A stretch of DNA of 64,000 bases, from contig JAVLRN010000010.1 in NCBI GenBank assembly GCA_032821775.1, positions 2,666,001 to 2,730,000 of the forward strand, in the 5' to 3' direction. This document shows positions 52,863-62,368 of this stretch, piece after piece (positions within the stretch are counted from its first letter, which is position 1; each line of letters begins with the position of its first letter). The notes under the pieces are model-generated. The model was not told the DNA's origin, ran no database searches, and was given only the letters and a program-made list of their open reading frames with translations. The position numbers and the translations under genes were made by a program. This DNA comes from Sanguinoderma infundibulare. Lineage: Eukaryota > Basidiomycota > Agaricomycetes > Polyporales > Polyporaceae.

Positions 52863-52890
52863 CTACGACGCTAGGCTTTTAGCGTCGTAG
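52863..52890. repeat. Perfect 10-bp hairpin
   Basis: CTACGACGCT and AGCGTCGTAG flank an 8-nt loop (AGGCTTTT). Its role is unknown. Confidence 0.8.
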
Positions 52891-53243
52891 TCATCTCAAT
52901 ATTTGTCGATGAATTGGGCGAGCAACATGCATGTCACCCGCTTAAGCACCACTAAAATGTTTCCGAGATGACACACAGACGTGGCTAATGATTAATAGCA
53001 TTCTGGGGCCCTCCCGTCCGCCGCGGCGCGCTGCTCGTTTCGGGCTGAAGAGTGCTAGGCATGACAGACGGGCGCATTGCCGATCTCTAGCGTCATCGGG
53101 TACTGTGTGAGATCCTAACTTTTCGTGCGTGTTCGTGTTTCTGATGCTTCTCGCACCCCGCGCCCGTAGATGGTCGATCGCTCGCGTCATTTTGCGCTAT
53201 TGCCGTTGCTCGACAATCGACCCGTCCGTATGCATGCCATTCC

Positions 53244-53250
53244 TATAAAA
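53244..53250 (+). promoter_or_regulatory. TATA box of AP2
   Basis: TATAAAA lies 71 bp before the AP2 start codon. Confidence 0.65.
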
Positions 53251-53320
53251 GCGTCGGATGGCGCGAATGCGGCCTGGTCCACCACTCCCTCCTCCTCGTC
53301 TTCTTCCATTCCTGCCCCCA

Positions 53321-54830
53321 ATGGCCCGCTTCTCCGTTCTCCTGGCCCTCTGCGTCGCTGCCGCCGTCGTTTCTGCCTCTCCGGTCGTCGTCCGCGACTC
53401 TCCCGTGACGCTCCCATTCGCCCGGCGGTTCAACTACACGGGGACGTTCAACATCCTCGAGCGGGACCAGGCGCGCGCGAGGGTCCTCAAGGACGTCGCA
53501 CATGGCCAGGCAGCTGGCTTGAAGCGGGAGGAGATCTTCGCGACAAACCAGAAGACGCACTACACTGTCCAGGTCGGTGTCGGCTCGCCACCGACCTACT
53601 ACGACCTTCTCATCGACACCGGGAGCTCGAACACGTTCGTCGGCACTGGCAAGCCGTACAACCCGACCTCTACCAGCCAGGACACGGGAAACAACGTGGT
53701 GAGTCTCCCACCGCTTGCTCGAGCGTATGCATAGACAGTCGATCCCGCACAGACCGTGTCGTACGGGTCTGGACAGTTCACCGGCGAGCAGTACACCGAC
53801 ACCGTGACGCTCGGAACTTTGGAAATACAGCACCAGGGGATCTCGGTCGCGACTTCGTCGAAAGGGTTTGATGGCATAGATGGCATTATCGGGTAAGTAG
53901 CAGCTCGATGTTCGGTATACGCCTCTCACGCCGCCTCTTAGCATCGGGCCGGTCGACTTGACGAGGAACACGGTCGCCAATACCCATACCGTCCCGACAG
54001 TGATGGACAATCTGTACAGCCAGGGTCTGATCCAGGACGAAGTCATCGGTATCGCGTTCGAGCCTGCTGCGGCTTTGCTGGCACCGGCCGGCGCTCTGAC
54101 TTTGGGTGGTGTCGATGAGAGCAGGTATACCGGCTCAATCAATTACGTGTGCGTGCTGCTGCTTCACTCTCCCGTCCCAGCCTCTTCGTCTTACGCGTTT
54201 GCACGCAGCCCGATCACCAGCACCTCCCCGGCGTCGATGTACGTCGGCATCGACCAGTCGATCAGTTACGGCTCGGGCACAACGATCCTTTCAACCACCG
54301 CCGGCATCACAGACACCGGCACCACGCTCATCCTTCTCGCGACCGACGCGTTCAATGCGTACCAGTCCGCGACCGGCGCGGTCGCCGACAGCGCCACCGG
54401 GCTGCTTAAGGTCACGAACGAACAGTACGCCAACCTGCAGAGCCTGTTCTTCCACATCGGCGGCGTGAGTACCCTGTCATCTTGCTTGTGCGTGTTGTCC
54501 AAGGATGCTCACATCTCGCTCGGCAGGAAACCTACGAATTCACCGCGAACGCTCAGATCTGGCCCCGTACGGTACGTTACGGTCTCTCTTCCGCTTTCGC
54601 TTTCTTGGCAGAACACTGAGACGATCGTCCGCTTCCAGCTGAACACCGCGATCGGCGGCGACGCGTCCAGCATCTACCTCGTCGTCACCGACATCGGCTC
54701 GCCCTCGGGCCAGGGCCTGGACTTCATCAACGGCTACTCGTGGCTCGAGCGGTTCTACAACGTCTACGACGTGACGAACGGCCGAGTCGGTATCGCTAAC
54801 ACCCCTTACACCCACGAGCCTGTGAACTGA
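53321..54830 (+). CDS. Polyporopepsin-like secreted aspartic protease (AP2)
   Basis: Six exons: 53321-53698, 53753-53892, 53942-54148, 54209-54464, 54527-54571 and 54612-54830, giving 414 residues. A signal peptide (1-19) and a propeptide with VVVRDSPVTLP and DQARARVLK precede the mature enzyme. The first catalytic motif is LLIDTGSSNTFVG (Asp 99). YGSGQFTGEQYTDTV is the flap region, and GITDTGTTLIL carries the second catalytic Asp. The C-terminus reads LDFINGYSWLERFYNVYDV. Both catalytic Asp are present and no break is seen. This is a secreted pepsin-like acid protease. It starts a local array with the relic at 54985, AP3 and AP4. Confidence 0.9.
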
Positions 54831-54984
54831 ACTGAGCTAAACGTCATGATGATACCCACACTGCTGCTCTCGGTTCGCGCGTGCGGGGGTTGCGCGCGCT
54901 CACGACATTCATGCCCCTACGACATTCGCTCGTTCTCTGTGTGTCATAACCTACACTCTGAAATACTATATATCCTTTTTATAT

Positions 54985-55445
54985 TCGCTAGTTTTTGGGT
55001 CCATTATCTGACTCGACTTTGGCCACTGGCCTTCTCACAATTACTGAGGAGCAATTCGGCCGTCTCCAGAGCCTGCTATTCAATGGTGGTGCGCGTTTCG
55101 TTATTCGATGAGACATTGTGGGTGCTTGATGCTTATTTTTCTACTCTGAAGGCCTCGTATGAGCTCACTGCGAGCGCACAGATATGGCCGCGTGCGGTAC
55201 GTATCCAGGCTTGGCTGAGTTCGTCTCCCGGGATCTGGGGAGCTAATTGCACTTTACGACACTCGATTCAACGCAGCCATCGGCGGAAGGTTTTAGAGCA
55301 TCGACGTCATCGTCAACGCTTTGGCGAACATAGCGGACAAGAGATGGATTTCATTAGCAGCTTCTCGTTCTTGCAGCGATTCGACGCAGGGAATGATCAG
55401 GTGGGTTTGGCGACGACTCTGTTCACGTATGCTACTACGAACTGA
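54985..55445 (+). pseudogene. C-terminal aspartic protease relic
   Basis: It begins abruptly with ATGLLTITEEQFGRLQSLLFNGG, then YELTASAQIWPRA after an intron-like gap, FNAAIGG, a stop, a frameshift, and DFISSFSFLQRFDAGNDQVGLATTLFTYATTN with a stop at 55443-55445. This corresponds to the last third of AP2/AP3; the rest is absent. Confidence 0.8.
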
Positions 55446-56051
55446 GTTCATGGCACTATCTGAGCTACACTTACGAATGTTATTACAGGCTTAATAAGCG
55501 TAGTGAAGTGTTGTTGCGCAGGCAATGCTGCCTTTATCCTACGCAACCACGGCTCCGTCGTCGCACGGCCTTTCCATTTCTTGGCATAACCTCCAAGCCG
55601 CGTTTTTTGTTGCCTTTGCGGTTTTTCCCCTGTTTAAACTGAAATCCGATACATCCGCTTCCGTCTACTCATTTTGCTCTTCCCCACCCCTTTTCGCAAC
55701 TCTCTGCCAAGGATTGAAATTCATCATCTGAGTTCCTTTGTTTTCTACCGACTGAGAGCTGCCTTCGATGCGGGTTGACACGTTCCCCCTCTCTCATGCA
55801 CATTATTCTTTCATGCTCCTGCCTAACGCATCGCCAATCCTCCTGTTGGCTGTGTTTCCAACATAGGGAACAGCGGATAACAGCTACTAGGACTTCAATA
55901 TTGTGCGGATGGGCTTGTGCCACGTCACGGAACGGACTCGAAATCACCGCAGGCCTGGTGGTACATATTATATAGGGTTCGTCTTCCGCCACGCCGCACT
56001 CAAAGGCGTGAGCTGATCTCTTCTCTAGGCTGCGCGCTGCGCTCGTCGACG
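55446..56051 (+). promoter_or_regulatory. AP3 upstream region with TATA box
   Basis: ATTATATAGG at about 55967-55976, 78 bp before the AP3 ATG, is the TATA candidate. The 270 bp before AP3 (CATGCACATTATTC, GGATAACAGCTACTA, ACATATTATATA) recur before AP4 at 61000-61190, so promoter and gene were duplicated together. Confidence 0.6.
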
Positions 56052-57715
56052 ATGGCTCGCATCACTCCCTTTCTCGCCCTGTGCGTCGCCGCGCTCGTTG
56101 GGGGTTCCCCCGCGAAGCCGATCGTTGTCCGCGACTCCCCCGTGACGCTTCCGATCGTTCGACGCTTCGACATGAGCGCGCTAAATGGTCGGACGATCGT
56201 CGAGCACGACCAGGCGCGTGCTCGGATGCTCGTAGGCCAAGCAGCGGAGAGGGCGCGTGCGAAGGTGGGGACTCCGAGCGCGGACCCGCCGGGGGTATAC
56301 CCTCTTCCGGTGATCAACGACGTCGTGACCTACATCGCCGTCGTTGGGGTCGGCACGCCGCCGACGTTCTACAACTTGCTCGTGGACACGGGCAGCTCCA
56401 ACACTTGGGTCGGCGCGAATAAGTCGTACGTCCGGACGAGCAGCAGCATGGACACCGGGGAGACTGTGGTGAGTCTCAAGTGACCATCCCGGCGTGGCGA
56501 CCACGATCTCTCGGTGTGCTGACGCTTCTTTACTGTAATCCGATAGCATGTGAATTACGGCAAGGGGTCTTTCACCGGAGAGCTGTTCACGGACACGGTC
56601 ACGCTCGGCAACCTCGTGATCCACAACCAGGGAATCGGTGTTGCGCGGAATGTTACTGACCTCCGAGGCATCGACGGCATCCTCGGGTACGTGTTTTGTG
56701 TCCTTGGTCTTCGACGTCTACGCTGATCCTCGTTCGCCCCCCTCCCCCCAGCATCGGTCCGGTCGACTTGACCATCAACACGACGTCCGGCGGGGAGGCG
56801 ATCCCGACCGTGACCAGCAACGCCGCCTCCCTGGGCCTCATCCCAGAGGTCGTCGTCGGCATCTATTACCAGCCTACCGTTTCGTTCGGGGAAATCACCG
56901 GAGAGCTCACGTTTGGCGGGATCAACTCTTCGCAGTTCACGGGTGACCTCAACGCTGTGTCCGTGTTCGAGCATCTCAGCATGACAGCACCGCTTACCGT
57001 CCTGCTTCTAGACCTATTACCTCAACGTTCCCGGCATCGCGATACGTCGGGATAGACCAAAGTCTCTCGTACGGCAACTCCACGCTCCTCACCTCTGCGG
57101 GCATCACCGACACCGGCACCACGCTCATCCTCCTCAGGACTGGTTCGTGCGATGATTTACGATGTCTCGATGGGTTGCTTACTCATCCGTGCCATTTTTC
57201 TCTCACCTTGATAGATGCGTTCGAGCAGTACCGGAGGCTTACGGGGGCAACCCTTGACGCGAACACCGGTCTTCTCAGGATCACGGAGGCTCAATTCAAC
57301 AACCTTCAGAGCATGTTCTTCAGCATCGGCGGAGTGCGTACTCCTATCATATAAGGCACATTCGAGTCAGAAGAACGCTGATCGAGTCGCTCCAAAGGTT
57401 GACTACGAGTTCACTGCGAACGCTCAGATCTGGCCGCGTGATGTGCGTATCCGACATGTCGTGCAGCCTTGGAGTCTGCCTGCTAATGCCGATTTTATTT
57501 TGCTTTTTTCTTCCTTCTTCCAGTTGAACGAACTCATCGGCGGAACGGCGGGGGCCATCTACCTCATTGTCAACGACCTCGGCTCGGTCAGCGCGCAGGG
57601 GCTCGACTTCATCGACGGCTTCACGTTCCTGCAGCGGTTCTACCACGTATATGACGAGACGGTGGGCGCTGTCGGCATCGCGACCACTCGGTTCACCAAC
57701 GCTACCTCCAACTGA
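56052..57715 (+). CDS. Polyporopepsin-like secreted aspartic protease (AP3)
   Basis: Seven exons: 56052-56468, 56547-56686, 56752-56958, 57012-57142, 57215-57333, 57398-57442 and 57524-57715, giving 416 residues. There is a signal peptide, a propeptide (IVVRDSPVTLP, EHDQARARMLVGQ), the first catalytic motif LLVDTGSSNTWVG (Asp 112), YGKGSFTGELFTDTV, IGPVDLTINTTSGGEAIPTV, the second motif GITDTGTTLIL, and the C-terminus LDFIDGFTFLQRFYHVYDE. Both catalytic Asp are intact. Compared with AP2 it has one extra intron, splitting the exon after LILLRT. AP4 is its decayed tandem copy. Confidence 0.9.
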
Positions 57716-58086
57716 GCCCCGCGGGACTCGGGGCTGCTACTCCAGGATTTTGCGGATGTTATTAGAAATTTATGACATAGATAGAAGTAGATGTGTATCA
57801 CGTTTACTGACGTACAGATGTATGATAGATGTTGTCCATAAAGGATAAACGGTGCGGACCCGTATGGATGCATGGTACACCTCGCCGAAGCACAGGGTTT
57901 CAGAGCACTTGGTATGCACGCCATGCCTTTCCGAAAGCATCTGCACTGCGCTAGATGTGGGTCCGCACTGAACATGCGCGATCGCGATCATTTACGCATC
58001 CAGGCTCGCAACGGGATCGTCGCGGAAGGCGACGCAGAATTGCACACACCAGACCGCAATTGCCGTTAATCATCATGCGTCATCAT
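57716..58086. other. Intergenic between AP3 and the tRNA-like gene
   Basis: Nothing recognised beyond the AP3 3' flank. Confidence 0.35.
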
Positions 58087-58158
58087 GAGTCGGTAGCGCA
58101 GTTGGTTAGTGAATCTGTCCTGCACAGGAAGCGTCTAGTTCGAACCTAGGACGACTCA
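58087..58158 (+). tRNA. Probable tRNA gene or tRNA relic
   Basis: 72 nt. The start GAGTCGG pairs with CGACTC at the end except at the seventh pair. TA at positions 8-9, a D-arm with AGTTGGTTAG and a T-arm CTAGTTCGAACCTAG with the invariant TTCGAAC loop are present. The anticodon arm is imperfect: the loop could read CTGCACA (anticodon GCA, Cys) or TCCTGCA (anticodon CTG, Gln). No intron or clear T-run terminator follows directly. The mismatches suggest a decaying or atypical gene. Confidence 0.5.
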
Positions 58159-58644
58159 TGTTCCCATGAAATCAAGGTCCGTTTTGCTGTCTTCTCGTTG
58201 AGCCTGCGGCGCCGGCGAGCAATGTTTTCGTTTGGTCGCATGCTACATACATACTACTTGACTGGTTTTCAACTCCTGTCTAGTGTTCTTCCCCTGTCAG
58301 GTTATGTGGGATGCGCGCCGATCCCGACTGCTGTCAGAGTTCTTGTCGTGGACGGTAGGATTCTCGGGGATTCGTGATGGCGACCATGTCGTTTCGACTA
58401 CCGGACGAACGCGCGAGGTTGTGCGATCGGCGAGCTCATTGGAAGATAGAGGGGATCAACTCTACGTCCAAGACACGGTGCGTGTATGACAACTAGTAGC
58501 ATGCAGGTATAGAATCTCGTGTTTTGGACCATGATGGCGTAGTGGATCTGCACACCCCGAAGGCCGCCCAAGCCGGATCGAATTCACACTCGGCGGACTA
58601 TTTCTGTCATTGTCGCAGTGCGAGCGGGGCAGCGTACTGAATAA
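58159..58644. other. Intergenic, no gene recognised
   Basis: Only short frames. It includes the 3' flank of the gene ending at 58650-58725. Confidence 0.35.
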
Positions 58645-58649
58645 TCCCC

Positions 58650-59582
58650 CTACTCGACCTCGAACATGACCTGAACCGCAGCCTCCTTCAAGAAGTTCAC
58701 CCACCCGGGGTACAACGCCCGCATTCAGATCCCGACCCTGTCCCCAGCTCGGAGCGCCTCCACGAAGCCCGCGCGGTCCCCCGTGCCCAGCTCTTTTGCT
58801 TCTGCCTCGTCTCCGACCTGCTGCCGACCTGCAGCGGTCCACTCGACCGTGTGGCGCTCGTACTCGCTCTGCGCGATGCGATTCGATTGCAGACGCCAGA
58901 CGCAACTCTCGCTGTTGCTGTTCCGGACGAACGCCCAGCCGGCTGGCGCGAGGACGGCGCGCTCCATGCTCGCCGGGTCGGGGTGGAGGCGGTGGAAGAA
59001 CGGATGTGCGGTGACGTCTGGCTGTTCTGGTCCTATGCGCGAGAGGCTCGAGAGCAGGCGACGGGGTTCGCCTCGGCGTCGTGCGGAACGCGCCAGCGGG
59101 TTTCGAGAGCGGGGGGCGGGGGCATCCAGGGCCCGTGGCTGGCGGAGGATGCACGCGTCGTACCATGAGCATGTAGACGCGTATTGGCCTGTTAAGTTAA
59201 GAGCGTGAGTGCCAGTCACCATTCTGAGCGATCGCGGCCCCTGTCCGCTGCGCCGCTCACCTCGCGCTTCCCTTCCCCAGCCTTGGTCGTGTCCGTCCAC
59301 CGTCCAGACAACCTTCTTTACTTTCCGAAAGTCTCCCGGAAGTGGCGGAGAGACAAGATAGAGCAGCGCTGCGCAGTTCGCCACGCCCTGCCAGGTGCTG
59401 ATGACGAGCTCGTCGGTTCGCTGGGCATGGACGGACGCGTGGTAGGCGGCGAGATCGAGGATGGCCAGGACGAGCTCTGTGGGCAGGCCGAGGGATAGGA
59501 ATACATGGCGCACGGCGCGCACGTCGTTGGGCGAGATGAGCATGCTGTTGGTTGGGTCGTCGGGGTCGATGTACTTGCTCAT
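58650..59582 (-). CDS. Fungal protein of unknown function with late in-frame stop
   Basis: The frame from 59582 encodes 285 residues to a TGA at 58725-58727. The sequence (VRHVFLSLGLPTELVLAILDLA, ALLYLVSPPLP, KVKKVVWTVDGHDQGWG, WYDACILR, CVWRLQSNRIAQSEYERHTVEW, GFVEALRAGDRVGI) has the look of a large Agaricomycete family of uncharacterised proteins whose start resembles an F-box-like helix. After TGA the frame continues 24 codons (MRALYPGWVNFLKEAAVQVMFEVE) to TAG at 58650-58652. The family normally reads through with Trp, so TGG has probably become TGA. Loss of the end may or may not abolish function. A single continuous exon is read, but the basic, Arg-rich 150-180 region may hide a frameshift or intron. 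Confidence 0.55.
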
Positions 59583-59979
59583 GGAACAGGGTGGAGTGAG
59601 AAAGGGGAGTATGCGTTGCTGGAGTTGCCTGGGTCGTTGTTAGAAGCTTGGCCGCTGCAAAAATCGAAGCCGTTCGCTCGCCGACAGGTGCGAGGTAGCC
59701 TCTTCAAGGAGAAGAGTGAGGGTAGCAAGCACAAGTGGCGGTGGTGGCCTACGGAAGAGACATGCTCGCTGGATAAAAAGAATCCCGGGTACAGGTCAGA
59801 CGGAGCCGAATCATAAATGATCCAGGTTGGCGTACATCACCGAACGGCCTCTGGATGAACTGTCAGACGAAAGGCGCCGATCGTATAGAAGGAAGACACA
59901 TGGCGCGTGCAATGGTTGCCGCGATGCCTACAGTTGCGTCCTGGCTCATGGCGAATGCCAGAGTGCGAAGAGCGAACCT

Positions 59980-60400
59980 GGGTGTTGGAGTTAACTCCAG
60001 CTGCAATCATCGTGCAATGGCGGAACCCTAGGCAGGTTCGCCTCCTCTTCCACCTACAGACCTGCCGTCGGCCCGAACGCATGCCTCTCGTATTCGCGAT
60101 TACCGCTGCGATTCGCTTGGAGGCGCCAGACACACCGTTCATTCTCGGCGTTGGACCGAACTCGTAACACCCGTCCCTCGAGCACGAGCCAGTCGTGCTT
60201 CATGCTCTCCGGGTCGCGAACCAAAAAAGATGCGGTAAGGTCTAGGGTGGCCCGTGACATCCCTTCCATGCTCTGGCGATGTCGACTCGATGCCTGAGTA
60301 GTGGCGGAGGATGCACGCGGCGCACCACGAGTACGCATTGGGCGCGTGTCCGCCTGCAATGGTGAGTAATTGCTGTATCATCGCTCCCTATGCCGCTTAC
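59980..60400 (-). pseudogene. Relic of the 58650-59582 family
   Basis: Minus-strand fragments SWCAACILRHY, then in another frame CVWRLQANRSGNREYERHAFG, match SWYDACILRQP and CVWRLQSNRIAQSEYERHTVEW of the neighbour. The frame changes between them and ends at a stop soon after. Upstream (60400-60780) no further family sequence is readable. Confidence 0.65.
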
Positions 60401-61254
60401 CTAGTCCTGCATGAGCTAGACGACTTTCTGAAGGACCCGTCTTAGAGGTAGAGCCGTGCGACGTGTTTCGTGTCCCCGTCATCGGTGCGGAGGACGGGGC
60501 CGGCCAGTGGGTGGTTGAGCTCGGTGCGAATGGATGGGTGCCAGGCCAGGAGTCACAACCGGTCCGCCCCAACCGCGATGTTTGGCTGTGTTTGAAATGA
60601 GCGCTTCCAAATTTCCAAGTGGTGTTGTCACCTAGCTTGCCAACTCGTCGGACTCGGAAGGTATCGCTCAGCTCTCCTGGGATATGCGGCCATATATACT
60701 CCCAACGAAAAGACTCGTATCTTTGCCCCGCAACCATTCTGACAACCTGACCTTTGCGCGTCCTAGAGATCGGATGCATTCAAGTTGCAGAACCGGGGGA
60801 TGCTCGCGTCCTGCCTGTCATCCGACGCGGGACAAGGGACGATCAGGGACGATCGCTGGAAGTTGACAGTGCATGCACAACGGTACTGGTACATTTTTCC
60901 TCTTTCCCCCAACCACAAGAACTGAAATGCGTTGCATTTTTGTCGACCCAGATTTTCTATCTGCTTATACTAGTCAGGGATACAGGTTGACATCTTCCCC
61001 CTCTCACATGCGCACTATTCCCTCTACCTAACGCACCGCCGAACCCCAAGCCCGCCACGATATGTAATGTAGGGAGCAGCGGATAACAGCTACTATGATT
61101 GAAATAATGTGCGGAAGCGCTTGTGCGTGTCACGGAACGGACTCTTGAAATCGCGTAGCCGTGGTGGAACATATTATATACGGTTTTTCTTTCGCCTGTC
61201 GTATTTGGAAGGCGTGGTCCAGCTGATCCTCTCTCCAGGCCTCACTCGTTGACG
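60401..61254. other. Intergenic; AP4 promoter copy
   Basis: About 61000-61200 repeats the AP3 upstream region, including CATATTATATACGG. Nothing is recognised in 60400-60990. Confidence 0.5.
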
Positions 61255-62100
61255 ATGGCTCCCATCGCTTCCTTTCTCGCCCTGTGTGTCGCCGCGCTCG
61301 CTGCCAGCTGGTGCTTCCGCTGCGAAGCCAATCGTCGTCCGCGACTCTCCGGTGACGATTTCGGCCGTTCGACGCTTCAACATGACGGCGTTGGACGGCC
61401 ATATGATCGTCGAGCACGACAAGGCGCGTGCTTGGATGCTTCTGGCCCAGGCAGCCGAGAGAGCTCGGGCGACGGTGGCGACTCGGGATGACTCCGACAC
61501 CACTGACCCGGGAGGAATATACCCTCTTCCGATGATCAACGACGTCGTCACCTCCGCCACCGTCGTCTGCATCGGCGCCCCGCCGGCATTCTACAAATTG
61601 CGCATAGTCACGTTCACCTCCAACACGTGGGTTGGCGCGAAGAAAAAGTACGTCTGGACGAACAGCAGCGTCGACACCGGCGAGATTGTGGTGAGTCTAA
61701 GGGACCATCCCGGCCTTGTAACCACTACCTCTCACTGTACTGACTCTCTTAAATCCGATAGGGCATGGGCTACGGTATAGGCTCTTTCTCGGGCTAGTTG
61801 TTCATGGACACAGTTACTGTCGGCGAACTCATGATTCCCAACCAGGTAATCGGGGCTGCGAGTATTGTCTGGGACTTTCCAGGGGTCGACAGAGTCCTCT
61901 GGTACGTGAAATTTCACGTCGCTAATATTCGTCGTCTGCCCATGCGCTTATTCATCGATCATCCTTGTCCGCCTGCACCATCGGTCCAGTCAACTTGACC
62001 ATCAACACGACGTTCGGCGGGGAAGCAATCCCGACTGTGACCACCAACGCCGCCGCCCAGGGCCTCATTGCAGCGGCCGCCGTCAGCTTCTACCACGGTG
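61255..62100 (+). pseudogene. Aspartic protease pseudogene (AP4), catalytic motif lost
   Basis: This is a tandem copy of AP3. The signal peptide (MAPIASFLALCVAALAA) is separated by a frameshift from AKPIVVRDSPVTISAVRRFNMTALDGH. Where AP3 has LLVDTGSSNTWVG this copy has LRIVTFTSNTWVG, so the first catalytic Asp-Thr-Gly is gone. The next exon reads SFSG then TAG (61796-61798) before LFMDTVTVGEL, and the IGPVNLTINTTFGGEAIPTV exon breaks off near 62100. The second catalytic motif and the C-terminal third are missing. It abuts the promoter of the sedolisin gene. Confidence 0.85.
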
Positions 62101-62323
62101 GAGGCCGGGGACCTCTTCGTTTGTCGCTTTCGCATGCTCATCTGTACTTGTTACGGACCCAATCGTGCTTCATGCCACGCCGCCGGGATCTAATTTCTAT
62201 GGTTCACGATTTCGCCCTGATTCTGACAGGTCTTCGCGCACGCTTTAATGATCGAGTCCCACCTCGGCGCATCATGCCACTCTTCGGAAGCATGAACATC
62301 GTCGCCGAGGCAGCGCGGGATGT

Positions 62324-62330
62324 ATATAAG
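62324..62330 (+). promoter_or_regulatory. TATA box of the sedolisin gene
   Basis: TATATAA lies 39 bp before the ATG at 62369. Confidence 0.6.
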
Positions 62331-62368
62331 CTCCGTCGTTACCAACGGTCGCTCAACACTTCGCCCCC

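Larger units (their letters stand above)
51002..53320. other. 2.3-kb intergenic region
   Basis: No gene with a recognisable product is seen; open frames stay below 130 codons. It contains a perfect hairpin at 52863-52890 and the TATA box of AP2. Confidence 0.4.
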
